From a virus: a stretch of 47,404 bases of DNA. Position numbers and translations under genes: made by a program. Within the stretch, counting starts at the first letter, position 1; every line of letters starts with the position of its first letter. This document shows positions 37,001 to 43,364 of this stretch, piece by piece. Under the pieces are notes generated by a model. The model had not been told where the DNA came from. It ran no database searches and saw only the letters and a program-made list of their open reading frames with translations. The stretch is taken from the IMG/VR virus record IMGVR_UViG_3300024306_000040, positions 1 to 47,404 of that record; one strand, written 5' to 3'.

Positions 37001-38631
37001 TGGTCCAGTTTGGTATAAAACCAACTCTAGGTGATGTAATATCTATACTTGTTTTAGGTTCTGAAAACGGTAATGTATTAGACGGATACGGTGTAGTAAG
37101 GATCAATCAACAAGTGTTTAACTATGAAGGAAGTACAAGAACCTTTAGTTTAAATCATTCTGTAACTGAAGATCCTAAACTAGTATCTCAGATCGGTGCC
37201 AACTTTAATAATGTTCTTAACGCATCGGCCGCGTCATCGATGATAGTCGAAGTTAACGGAAAAGCATTAAAGGGACCCGATAGTGTTTATTTTGTCTATG
37301 ATGGAGTAACTAAAGATTTTGTTCTAGGAGAAGATCCTTACACCGGCCCGGGTGCTGTACTAACTAGCAACATTTCTGTTTATATTAACGATGAACTTAA
37401 GACTTTTATTCAAGATTATGTCTATGATGGTACTTCTAAAACTATTACTATCACAAAATCATTGACTAAAGGTGATGTTATTAAAATAGAAACAAATTTT
37501 ATATCTGATTATAAAATAGAAAACAATAGTCTAGTTTTATTAGATACAATATCATTAGTTGACGGTGACACTATTGGTGTTACATGGTTCAACGAATATA
37601 CTTCGATGGATCTAATCTCAGACGAATATACTGGTGGTAAGGTACAATACCGACTCTCTCACAGCCCTATATCAGTAAGCTATGTATGGGTTTATAAAAA
37701 TGGAGATAGATTGTCACAAGATGTTGATTATTATGTAGATCAAGATCGATCATTGATATATCTCAAGAACAAGACTACTGAAGATGATAATATAAAAATT
37801 CTTTTATTTGGGTCTCAGATCTATAGATTACCTAGTGGATATGAAATCTATAAAGACATGTTAAATGTCTACCACTTCAAGAGGTATTCACAAGGAATGG
37901 ATGTTGTACTGGCAAAAGATTTGAACTATTTTGACACCTCACTAGAAGTTACAGATTCTACTGAACTTTCAGATCCTATTCCTTCTAGAAATATTCCTGG
38001 AATAATAACCATAAACAACGAGCGTATTGAGTATCTATCTAAGGTTGGAAATGTTCTTTCTAAACTCAGAAGAGGAAGCCTAGGAACATCGATAGCTACA
38101 TTGCATGCCAAGGGCAGCTATGTCGTTGATGTAGGTATCAAGGAAACAGTTCCTTATAACGAAACGCAAGATCGTACAGATTTTACCAGCGATGGGAAAT
38201 CAGACGATTCTACTATAGGAACAGCTCAAACAATCGGACCGTTAGAGTTTACACCTAGCAAAGGAACTAGATCAATATGGTATAAAAATACCATCCCATC
38301 AGATTTTGGGCCTTGTGATCAGATAGAAGTATTTGTAGGCGGCCGCAGACTGCGTAAAGATCCCTTACAGGTATTTGATGAAACTCTAGGAGCCGAAGGA
38401 TCCGGAAAATACAAGACTCTTGAAGCAGAGTTTAGTGTTGACGGAACCACCCCTTACATAAGACTAACCGAAACAGTTCCAGCAAATACGCTGATAACTG
38501 TCATCAGGAAACTAGGTAGAACTTGGTATGATCGAGGCGAAAATACCGTTACTAGAGGCGTTACGCTGCTAGAAAACACAACTCCGATCGCTAGATTCAT
38601 AGCAGAAAAGACTACTAAAATACCTGAATAA
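25054..38631 (+). CDS. Giant 4525-residue baseplate protein in the gp7 position
   Basis: This single uninterrupted frame of 13.6 kb directly follows gp6, where T4 has gp7 (1032 residues). The N-terminal part (RSRYQVEPGVIF, HYSWNPPIDWDKFINFREYY) and the aromatic-rich block near 1145-1185 are of a kind I recall from marine T4-like giants. YQGFIREKGTINSVKKVF lies near 1823 and YINEVKPYRTTVREYIS near 3355. Five modules resembling CBM5/12 (W...Y..GD.V.Y...Y/W) lie near 219-263, 1458-1503, 1718-1761, 2202-2248 and 2403-2453. Six FG-GAP-type blades span 2175-2660. Two GxGY...PPxVxIDGDG repeats occur near 3064-3134 and 3426-3490. About six beta modules with an I-x-V-x-x-N core fill 3530-4250. I infer a peripheral wedge component that carries or is itself a receptor-binding apparatus. 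Confidence 0.8.
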   Translation: MADKIYPQSQLPIRKTKDLLPNVFQTPANNKFMAAVVDPLVQPGVLQKTAGYVGRRYGKTYRGSDIYLDTDNTLRSRYQVEPGVIFRENETIQNFYDYLDVKNQIKFFGNEVDRDYLTTSQEHYSWNPPIDWDKFINFREYYWQPSGPPPLQIYGQSAKITSTYKVELGLGSSWVFSPDGVTNNPKITLYRGQTYKFKINAPSEAFVIRTNPDLGSLVYNPNLGYKAGSVVLYNDQLWRAKVDVLPDGSTINVDSQDWELISINDYNSIFDYNDGIKNNKIENGTLTFTVPYDSPDVLFYQSVVNLDRQGQFVIQSIVENTYIDVTKDVLGKSQYKSSNGIEFTNGLVVEFMGKVSPEKYATDTWLVEGVGKAITLTRFSDLIVPVLSTDVPEVLFDNAPFDAEPFDDASAYPGQLDYITISKNSQDSNPWSRYNRWFHRSVLEYAYTQRGQDFPADENLRAKRPIIEFRSNIQLYNHCSIAKTQVDYIDTFTDDIFSKIEGSSGYNVDGEFLFEGARVLVVADTDSLANNKIYTVHFIKFGNNTQITLKEATDSQSVVGQGVLVRRGKSNSGLMYHFTGESWVKSQAKTTVNQSPLFDVYDENYVSFSDPETYPISSFNGNPLVSYKIGNGLTDSQLGFSLSYLNIDNVGDIQFNWDFGSETVNYTIDRQALSKKVAVGYFKDNSTGGYDNGWTLTDLTYIQPLIDSVTIQEATNTIKLTTIDWAQVTTEPVINFYLNGDKLTDNPWTRNKDTFTFQDSFSVNDIISVKIVTDLEPVTGYYEIPVGLERNPLNSPLTTFTYGQAIDHIVSAVEFDTEFQGNIPGKSNLRDLDGYQDNAKRFLTHSGLTPVAIALLCDKTNNIIKSLQYAKRSYTEWKSNFITKALEIEYNESIPDFVDDIINELSRTKNGDSPFSDSDMIGSGAYSTISYTVEDTGIKTFALSAPFSLTTLSRKAVYVYLNDNQLLHGRDYTFNDTFGFVNISLDLNENDLVEIREYVSTAHCFVPPTPTSLGLYKKYTPSKFLDDTYKTPTEVIQGHDGSITVAYGDFRDDLLLEIEYRIYNNIKQEYDHTIFDIDAVLGGYYGNAIFNKDDLDNIVEQEFLKWINNTNIDYTNNTYFTEYETFTYSYTNMTDPTGKQNLPGWWRGVYNWFYDTDRPHRCPWEILGFSQKPIWWEKYYGPAPYTSGNLILWEDIRDGIIREGDRAGTYLRYARPTILSHLPVDVEGKLLSPLESGLANDFVLINNRGPFKLGDISPVEYAWRSSSEFPFAITIALCLLKPFEFIGDSFDRSQVKLNNLGQTVNVNTNLPVTLNDIKVPKTGIQQGAGLVVYLIDYAKSRGVSLDLVENKIKNIDVNLTTRLGGFVDKAQQKYLLDSKNPKSTSTGVYIPAENYDIIFNVSAPISTISYSGVIIEKTLNGWYVTGYDDLHPYFPYYEPLASQGDPLISVGGVSETFSDWTLGTSYANGVIVRNNNTYYRSLITHTDSSADDLNNKTIWKKLPKLPLVGAVEAFKRRNFNFSAVSKMSYGTEINEIQDIVNFLLGYEAYLKSRGFVFENYDPDNQVSQDWTTSCKEFMFWTRHNWAIGSIITLSPASQKVYIKTPVGVADNLLDGFYDYQVLKSDGKPLQPQYINVDRQFQEITVETTNTTEGIYYIRLYYVLKEHVTVFSDKTVFSDIIYDKPTGYRQQRIKSLGFRTTDWYGDYTSPGFLFDNVDIAVWQPFVDYRLGDIVAYQQYYWVSQVNQEGSESFNTNLWTKLDTVPEKQLLSNFDYKIKQFDDYFNVESQGIGETQRELARHTVGYQSREYLQNLAEDPVTQFQLYQGFIREKGTINSVKKVFDKISRSSESALVLDEEWAFRVGRFGGVDQLKEYEIKIEKSEFPLNPQPLLFVNSIPSVSSDRYYRVIGSDFTISPTPYTTNINPLSLEAEPENTAGYVATSQVDFALYNADAILGIDISTVSEGAHFWLTFYSPDWTVWRFSEAANLKVVDAVKSGLTVTVTMNRRHGLTVGDIVGFRSIPNLTGFYKITEVSDMTISVTVTPAAQDPVIDGSTVTNVGLFTEVRFDTYDMVDPEKVALWKEGSTLWVDDNGSGLWEVIRKTKQYSFGEISEYGLTSPLRTGAAVFYDNRSKESIVGIPGSGYAVVYSDINGALTPKQILSPLIEFRTLSIGSFGQAITVSPDGQWLAIGVPLASGVKNTYLGPFSSTKSYALEDVVLYDDILWTPNKFVSPDGSTLTFNTEDWDRATNIEAYGEARGDGFSEQGMIVLYTRTSQGWDYYKTFASPRPAAGELFGSSIKMAKSGTSYSMIVSAPGSLDGIGRVYVYSHNGTGWEIGEILPSELALNNSLVQDRSTMAHGILNSDVEMLKIGDQYGSAIAMSYTGDIIAVGAPFSDGQVFDQYRGVWNSTTEYFEGEVVQYEGLYYKLAPDTSDSTYTNTGTNPTTLPWVSIGDSTMNPSGKVFVYKKESTGYRLVQTIGADNLSEYSDLSKVETINVGDQFGASLDLDWSGTTLVIASPLGDINLQNQGSAYVLRLTNNIFRVKQKLESFEDYPNEYFGQSICISGNTEKIVIGAKNTPYHESVTFFSKDEGTTTFDHGATRFSKDYGFAGAVYVFERKADVYFLAEKLSADLSSNESFGYSVYCTPDNILVGSPDYYSNVLNQKTGHVRLFKKLENVNSWEILSQRSLVVDIEKLKSISLYDDVNNKKIQDLDIIDPAKGKILNEAEQELTFKVPYDPAVYSIGTDLQTVIPSQEWTDHHVGKLWWNTSTAKWMYYEQGDTSYRVGNWSRQVPGSSIDVYEWVKTKLLPSEWAALADTNNGIANGISGQPLYPNDDVYSQRILYNASTGAATETYYYYWVKNKTILPTNVIGRNISASTVASYINNPIGSGTAFVGIAAENTLLLYNFKSIISTDYALLNIEYKKDTSSLNPVHNEYQLIREGSTQGVPSYKLETKWIDSLVGYDSVGNRVPDPGLPAKLRYGIEFRPRQGMFINRLTALRLTVDNLNAFLSTYPLTDSLDFTYLNLVDPAPNSQLNLYDVAVDTDIDLETVSTTRVEPAILQVNIINGQVDTIDIVSKGFGYKVVPPVIIDGDGELAAAEATIDSQGRIISVTVTTKGRKYSYASASIRPFSVLVNKDATANNFWGIYAYNSDKKTFYRTRTQAYDTTRYWSLQDWWLTGYSSVDRIVKEIPNISYLGFVTTYVGDMVRIKEYASGGWAVLLKTSEGSSNPSDDWMLVGREKGTVLLEPSLYDPTVGGIGYDNNKSYDTAFYDLENAKELRNILRAVKDNAYNLGFGDQWSSLFFVAVRYVLTEQKYVDWMFKTSLVTATHNVGAFEQKLNYKNDNLASFQDYINEVKPYRTTVREYISRYNTLETTGLSTSDFDLPPAYNVSEGKITSVTETQETIQRYPWKWWLDNHRYSITEIRLSNPGSEYNSPPTVIIDGDGTGATAKAYISNGSVSGVELLTAGSGYTRASIKLVGGNGNSTDIATAIPVLGDSKTRTFNLSLRFDRVNKESSYSTFTKTDTFVAEGNNAVFKLSYAPSNNKNKINILRNGNVVYKDEYSVKIYKEGIDNYSLLKGSVIFVSAPNKGDNIVITYEKNDELLYAVDRINKYYLTESSSPTASGMLGKELNQLMTGLDFGGVQVQGTTFEVTGGWDALPWFSDSWDSVESSNDIYFRADGSTASYTFDAPPAAGQIYNIYIKRNGDTQFIRIDDPYFNPAQDSSMQTNPHAEIPTFIGDGSTSVIMLTPYLSLNAGDTLVFRQIESDGSVTINDSNILDTKISGGTLAAMSGAYSTASGTAAEEIVLEGGKFISPEQVPAPEENVPGQVLDSLSIKVFNNTRSGATPLNHRTIYSDGITLTYKIGQKIIENSSLLVYINKIKKTETIDYSIDYKDQEITLNSLAPAGNIIEIISLGIGGHNLLDYQEFVADGDTSLFLTDANYTDTTSIFVTVNGIYKETAFVNSTGVVDSQNRTLVQFGIKPTLGDVISILVLGSENGNVLDGYGVVRINQQVFNYEGSTRTFSLNHSVTEDPKLVSQIGANFNNVLNASAASSMIVEVNGKALKGPDSVYFVYDGVTKDFVLGEDPYTGPGAVLTSNISVYINDELKTFIQDYVYDGTSKTITITKSLTKGDVIKIETNFISDYKIENNSLVLLDTISLVDGDTIGVTWFNEYTSMDLISDEYTGGKVQYRLSHSPISVSYVWVYKNGDRLSQDVDYYVDQDRSLIYLKNKTTEDDNIKILLFGSQIYRLPSGYEIYKDMLNVYHFKRYSQGMDVVLAKDLNYFDTSLEVTDSTELSDPIPSRNIPGIITINNERIEYLSKVGNVLSKLRRGSLGTSIATLHAKGSYVVDVGIKETVPYNETQDRTDFTSDGKSDDSTIGTAQTIGPLEFTPSKGTRSIWYKNTIPSDFGPCDQIEVFVGGRRLRKDPLQVFDETLGAEGSGKYKTLEAEFSVDGTTPYIRLTETVPANTLITVIRKLGRTWYDRGENTVTRGVTLLENTTPIARFIAEKTTKIPE

Positions 38632-38634
38632 ATA
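38626..38634 (+). promoter_or_regulatory. Late promoter-like box GAATAAATA
   Basis: This GAATAAATA overlaps the stop of the giant gene. Transcription would begin near 38640, exactly at the first possible ATG of the next gene. That favours the second ATG (38661), which has AAGAG upstream. Such a promoter would boost the fibre genes independently of read-through across the 13.6-kb gene. Confidence 0.45.
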
Positions 38635-38660
38635 CTGATATGGAACCACAAGAGACTAAC

Positions 38661-39299
38661 ATGACCGAAAACCAACAGCAAAAAACTGATGCTCAGCCCA
38701 ACGAAATTGGAGGTTTCCATTTTGAAGGGCATATCAAGATCTATGATCCGCAAAACGGCGAGATATTCGTAGATAAGCGTAATGCTATTCATTATGAAAA
38801 TATGTCTGTAGCGATGGTACAGAGTTTATCAAACCAGGGATTGGGTACTATCTATCAAATGGATTTTGGTAACGGCGGAACAACCGTCGATCCTACAGGA
38901 CTCATAACTTATCTTACTCCGAATACTATCGGTGTAAACTCTAGTTTATACAGCAAAACCTATCAAAAAATAGTAGATCAGCAAGCAGCAATCAACTCAG
39001 ATCCTGTTCGTAATAAGATGGAAATACGTCATATTAGTGGAGCCACTTACTCGGATATTGTTGTTAGTTGTTTATTAGATTACGGCGAACCTACTGATCA
39101 GGAAGCATTTGACAACTCTGTGGATTTAAGCGGAAACTTTGTTTTTGACGAACTTGGTCTAAGAAGTTACGATCCTAGCGGAACAGGTAAACTTCTTACA
39201 CACGTGGTATTTCACCCCGTACAAAAATCTTTGAATAGGTTATTACAGATTGATTATACAATACGTATTCAGAGTCTAACTGGATTCACTGGAGCTTAA
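38661..39299 (+). CDS. Small structural protein between giant baseplate protein and fibres
   Basis: The frame is open from ATG 38640 (219 residues), but I choose ATG 38661 (212 residues). It has an AAGAG site and lies downstream of the predicted late transcription start. The N-terminal 25 residues are polar and Gln-rich. The folded part starts GFHFEGHIKIYDPQNGEIFV and continues NAIHYENMSVAMVQSLS. QMDFGNGGTTVD and LLQIDYTIRIQSLTG near the end look like beta structure. I recall similar proteins in this position in marine T4-like phages but no experimental function. It may link baseplate wedge and fibres (the role of gp8-gp10 in T4). Confidence 0.7.
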   Translation: MTENQQQKTDAQPNEIGGFHFEGHIKIYDPQNGEIFVDKRNAIHYENMSVAMVQSLSNQGLGTIYQMDFGNGGTTVDPTGLITYLTPNTIGVNSSLYSKTYQKIVDQQAAINSDPVRNKMEIRHISGATYSDIVVSCLLDYGEPTDQEAFDNSVDLSGNFVFDELGLRSYDPSGTGKLLTHVVFHPVQKSLNRLLQIDYTIRIQSLTGFTGA

Positions 39300-39302
39300 T
39301 AA

Positions 39303-41447
39303 ATGCCATATAATGTAACCAGTACTGATAAAACAAAGATTATCACTGTCTATGACAATACGTCAGACACTTCTAGCACCAGTCTAACATTTCCTGGTAG
39401 AAATGTAACAGGATACGGTCAAACTATAGCAGAAAACTTTCTACATCTACTAGAAAATTTTGCCGCTGGAACCGAACCAGTTAACCCTACAGTGGGTCAG
39501 GTTTGGTACGATACAGTAAATGCACAGCTCAAACTTTACGATGGTGATTGGAAAGCAGCTTCAGGAATACAAAAAGGTCCTTCTGAACCAAGTGTAGAAA
39601 CAGCCAAAGTTGGTGAGTTATGGATTGACACAACCAATCAACAGTTAAGAATCTTCACAGGTGCTAGATGGATTCTTGTAGGTCCTGCAGAAAGTTCAGT
39701 TGATGGTCTAAGATACGGACCGGCTGTAGAAGCTATATCAGATAGCGACAACGTAACAAGAAATATTTTAGTTTTCTATATCGCTGATGTACCTATCATC
39801 ATTGTAAGTAAAGATAGTTTTACACCAAAAGTAAACATTCCAGGGTTTAGTCCGACAGCAATAAATCCCGTACCTATACATTCTGGTATCAACATCCATA
39901 TCCCAGATGCAACAACACAAGATAAATTTCAAGGCGGGTACATTCCTAAACTTTTTGGAACAGCAAAAAATGCGGACGCACTAAATGTCGGTGGTACAGA
40001 AGTTGCCGCCGGTAAGTTTTTAAGATCGGATATTTCTAATACAACAGATTATGGGATCATTATTCGAAGCAATGAAGGTTTAACTCTAGGTGTTAACAGT
40101 GATTTCCGTATATCTAATGACAATACATCAGCATCGATTTACAACTCTAAATCGGGAAGCTCTTTAGATTTACAAACTAACAAAGACGGAATACCAAACA
40201 CAGTCCTTCGAGTTAAAGGAACGTCTGTAGGTGTTAATGTTTTAGCGCCAGAAGAAGCTCTTGATATTGACGGTAACCTACAAATAACCGGTTCAGTTAT
40301 TATTAATAATACCACACAGAGTACTAATCTTTCAAACGGAAGTTTAAGAACACTTGGTGGCATTTCTGTTACAAAGAATGTACTGATCGGTACTGATCTA
40401 ACAGTATCAGGAACATCCCAGTTAGGTGGAGTAGTTCCATCGGCAACAGAAACATTTGACCTGGGCTCGACAAGCAAGCGTTGGAAAACTGTGAGAGCAA
40501 AAACTATCGTTGCTGATGAAATACAAGGTATCTTGAATGGTAACATTAGTGGTAACGCCAACACAGCAACCAGTTTGAGAACAGCAACAACTTTTAAACT
40601 TGAAGGAGACGTCATTAGTCCTTCGATCTCTTTTGATGGGCAAGTGGGGGGTTCTACAAAAATATTTGTTACATCGCTGACATCAAATATTATCAGTAGT
40701 AAAGATTTTCCTAATCCTAACTATTCTAACGCTGAGGATTTAGTATTAACCTATAGACCTAGCTTGGCAGGACAAGGTGGAGCTAGCGGTCTTCTCAAAC
40801 AGACTAGAAATACTTTTATCGGAGATCTAGGTGTTCCTATAGGGACTATGTTCCCTTATGCAGGACAACTTCCACCATACGGATATTTGTTCTGCGATGG
40901 ATCAGAAGTAGAGCGTGTAAAATATCCAGATCTTTATGACATCATTGGAACGACTTATAATGGATCCACAGCACTAGTTGGTGTAGGAACATTTAGACTT
41001 CCGGATATGCGAGGACGCTTTGCTCTTGGCAGAGACAATATGGATAATGCTCAGAGTGTTCCAAACTCATTGGGCGGGTTTACTGATGCAGGCGGCGGCA
41101 CGGCTGGTCGAGTACCTGACATCAAGGCACAAAGCATCGGCGGCTCTGCTGGTCAGAGTTCAGTTACATTAGACCTGTCAAATCTTCCAGATCACGAACA
41201 TTCTATGTTAGTAAATGGAATACAATATTCTGCAGTCAGAGTGGATACTGCTATTAACTCTCCTGCAACAACTGGCCTTGGACCGAACGTACCTGGTGGC
41301 GCACAGTATCTTAATACTACAGGAGGCATTAAGAAACCAACAGTTGATTATACATTAAAACAGGCAGTTGGTATAATGAATCCATATCTAACCGTGAACT
41401 ACATTATTAGATCTGGTCCTCCGGCATTTACAACAACTACAACCTAA
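39303..41447 (+). CDS. Tail fibre protein with collar-type C-terminus (paralogue 1)
   Basis: This is a 714-residue fibre. Residues 1-130 form the shared attachment module (GYGQTIAENFLHLLENFAAG, GQVWYDTVNAQLKLYDGDW, LWIDTTNQQLRIF). A variable beta-rich shaft follows. It includes GIIIRSNEGLTLGV and, further on, the phrase TFDLGSTSKRWKTVRAKTI (about 382-400), common in fibre shafts. The C-terminal part is a phage tail-collar domain: VPIGTMFPYAGQLPPYGYLF, CDGSEVERVKYPDLYDIIG, FRLPDMRGRFALGRDN, then LPDHEHS and ending YIIRSGPPAF. Collar domains form trimeric tips, as in T4 gp12. GGAG at 39291-39294 precedes the ATG. Confidence 0.88.
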   Translation: MPYNVTSTDKTKIITVYDNTSDTSSTSLTFPGRNVTGYGQTIAENFLHLLENFAAGTEPVNPTVGQVWYDTVNAQLKLYDGDWKAASGIQKGPSEPSVETAKVGELWIDTTNQQLRIFTGARWILVGPAESSVDGLRYGPAVEAISDSDNVTRNILVFYIADVPIIIVSKDSFTPKVNIPGFSPTAINPVPIHSGINIHIPDATTQDKFQGGYIPKLFGTAKNADALNVGGTEVAAGKFLRSDISNTTDYGIIIRSNEGLTLGVNSDFRISNDNTSASIYNSKSGSSLDLQTNKDGIPNTVLRVKGTSVGVNVLAPEEALDIDGNLQITGSVIINNTTQSTNLSNGSLRTLGGISVTKNVLIGTDLTVSGTSQLGGVVPSATETFDLGSTSKRWKTVRAKTIVADEIQGILNGNISGNANTATSLRTATTFKLEGDVISPSISFDGQVGGSTKIFVTSLTSNIISSKDFPNPNYSNAEDLVLTYRPSLAGQGGASGLLKQTRNTFIGDLGVPIGTMFPYAGQLPPYGYLFCDGSEVERVKYPDLYDIIGTTYNGSTALVGVGTFRLPDMRGRFALGRDNMDNAQSVPNSLGGFTDAGGGTAGRVPDIKAQSIGGSAGQSSVTLDLSNLPDHEHSMLVNGIQYSAVRVDTAINSPATTGLGPNVPGGAQYLNTTGGIKKPTVDYTLKQAVGIMNPYLTVNYIIRSGPPAFTTTTT

Positions 41448-41459
41448 TAGGGCAAGAAC

Positions 41460-43343
41460 ATGGCGTATCAAGTTAACAGAACAGACGGATCAATAGTAGC
41501 TGTAGTTGCAGACGGTCAAATCGATACATTATCGACTGATCTTACTTTGATCGGAAAAAACTACAGCGGCTTTGGAGAAGCCCTTAATGAAAATTTAATA
41601 AAACTTCTAGAACATTTTTCAGGAAGTACAAAACCATCACATCCTATACGAGGACAGATATGGTTTGATACCGCAGAAGGAAAACTAAAGGTTTATACAG
41701 GAACTAGTTTTGTTCCCGTGAGCTCTGCTACTATTTCGAGTACCCAACCTTCGACGTTGGGTGTTGGTGATCTTTGGTTCAATGATGTAGACAAACAACT
41801 ATTTTTCTATGACGGTACTAGCACGATATTGTTAGCGCCTGCTTATTCAGTGACTCAAGGTGTAAGTGGTCTAAAGATTGAAAGTATATTAGATACATTA
41901 AATCAAACTAGAGTTATTACATCATTGTATAATAACGGAATTTTACTTGGAATATTTGCTAAAGATTCATTTACTCCAAAGAATGCTATCACAGGGTTTT
42001 CAGGCAGCATTATTCCTGGTTTCAATGCAGGTACACTAACCGGATTAAAGTTTAATGTAACGGCCACTAATGCTGAAAACTTAAATGCAGTTCCAGCCGC
42101 TAACTATGTTCGAACAGATACTGCGAACTCGATGCAAGGGCAGTTGAAGATTACCACAGACCTTGGTATTATTATCGGTAGTGCTGACCAAGCGACATTG
42201 CGAGTTACCAATGGTGATGTGATATTAGCTAACTCTGCATCTAATAGAGATTTGTTTATTAATGTACGTAAAGACATTACAGCCGAAACAGGCATTAGGA
42301 TATCAGGATCGACAAGGACGATTGACATATATCCTAATCAACCAGAAAGCCAAGTTAATCTTGCAGGTAATCTAACTATCGCTGGCAATCTAACAGTAAA
42401 TGGTGACACTACTACAGTCAACGTTTCCACAGTAACGGTTGAAGATAAAAATATTGTATTGGCAAAAACTACGGGAGTCTTACCTACTGATGCAAATGCT
42501 GATACAGGTGGCATGATAGTACAAGGTGCTACAGCACATGTCTTTGTTTGGTCAGATGGCGGAGCAGCCGCGGGTTCAAATAGTTCAGAAGCTATTGCTG
42601 GAGGATATATTGATGCGTTGCCTGCTTTATACAGTAAAGCATGGAATAGTTCAGAACATATCAATCTCGCAGCAGGAAAATATTTTGCTATCGACGGAGT
42701 TCCAGTTTTAACAGGAAACTCGTTGGGAGCTAATATTACTAGTATTCCTGGGGTTACATCATTTGGTACACAGTCTGTAGTTAATATTGGCCCAGGTGTT
42801 CCACCTGTACCTTATATGAAGTTGGAAGATAATAGGATTTCTACACTTCAAACCGACCAAGATTTAGAGATAGCACCTAATGGGAATGGAAATATAGCCC
42901 TTCAAGGTTATCCAAGAATCACAGGTATGGGAGATCCGGTCAGTGCCCAAGATGCTGCGACTAAAGAATATACAGATAATAGATTAGAAACACGTCCGGT
43001 AGCATTAAGTATTGATCTTTCAGATGGTAAAGATAACTCTTACATCATCACAAATATTTTGAATAACGTTGCGCCACCTGCTGATTTTAGAAATGGAGCC
43101 GTTGCTAGAGTCTTATGTAATATTCTAAGTCCTCAGTCTACTACATTAGATATAAATCCCTTGCTCAATCAGAGTACGGCTACATTTAATACTCCGACAG
43201 GTACAGCTCCAGCAGTTACAAACGTTGCTATTAACACAGCAATCATTCCGCCTAGCACAATTTCAGTTACACGTATCGTTAAGATATTCCAGATTATCGC
43301 AAATAACTGGCAGTTTGTAGGCGACACAGTATTACCACCATAA
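41460..43343 (+). CDS. Tail fibre protein (paralogue 2)
   Basis: This is a 627-residue fibre. It has the same N-terminal module (LIGKNYSGFGEALNENLIKL, GQIWFDTAEGKLKVYTGTSF, GDLWFNDVDKQLFFYDGTS). Unlike its neighbour it has no collar domain. The middle carries NLAGNLTIAGNLTVNGDTTT followed by VEDKNIVLAKTTG, a common shaft pattern. PRITGMGDPVSAQDAATKEY (about 482-501) resembles a fibre region before a trimerisation domain. The last 100 residues end KIFQIIANNWQFVGDTVLPP. I infer a different tip, and so a different receptor or assembly role. Confidence 0.85.
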   Translation: MAYQVNRTDGSIVAVVADGQIDTLSTDLTLIGKNYSGFGEALNENLIKLLEHFSGSTKPSHPIRGQIWFDTAEGKLKVYTGTSFVPVSSATISSTQPSTLGVGDLWFNDVDKQLFFYDGTSTILLAPAYSVTQGVSGLKIESILDTLNQTRVITSLYNNGILLGIFAKDSFTPKNAITGFSGSIIPGFNAGTLTGLKFNVTATNAENLNAVPAANYVRTDTANSMQGQLKITTDLGIIIGSADQATLRVTNGDVILANSASNRDLFINVRKDITAETGIRISGSTRTIDIYPNQPESQVNLAGNLTIAGNLTVNGDTTTVNVSTVTVEDKNIVLAKTTGVLPTDANADTGGMIVQGATAHVFVWSDGGAAAGSNSSEAIAGGYIDALPALYSKAWNSSEHINLAAGKYFAIDGVPVLTGNSLGANITSIPGVTSFGTQSVVNIGPGVPPVPYMKLEDNRISTLQTDQDLEIAPNGNGNIALQGYPRITGMGDPVSAQDAATKEYTDNRLETRPVALSIDLSDGKDNSYIITNILNNVAPPADFRNGAVARVLCNILSPQSTTLDINPLLNQSTATFNTPTGTAPAVTNVAINTAIIPPSTISVTRIVKIFQIIANNWQFVGDTVLPP

Positions 43344-43364
43344 TGAGATCGGAGCGCATAGAAC

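Noticed and set aside
25054-38631. The giant frame as an artefact of joined genes or sequencing error
   Set aside because: No frame change, stop or internal start with a clear ribosome-binding site was noticed, and domain order continues smoothly. Relatives with similarly large proteins here are known to me.
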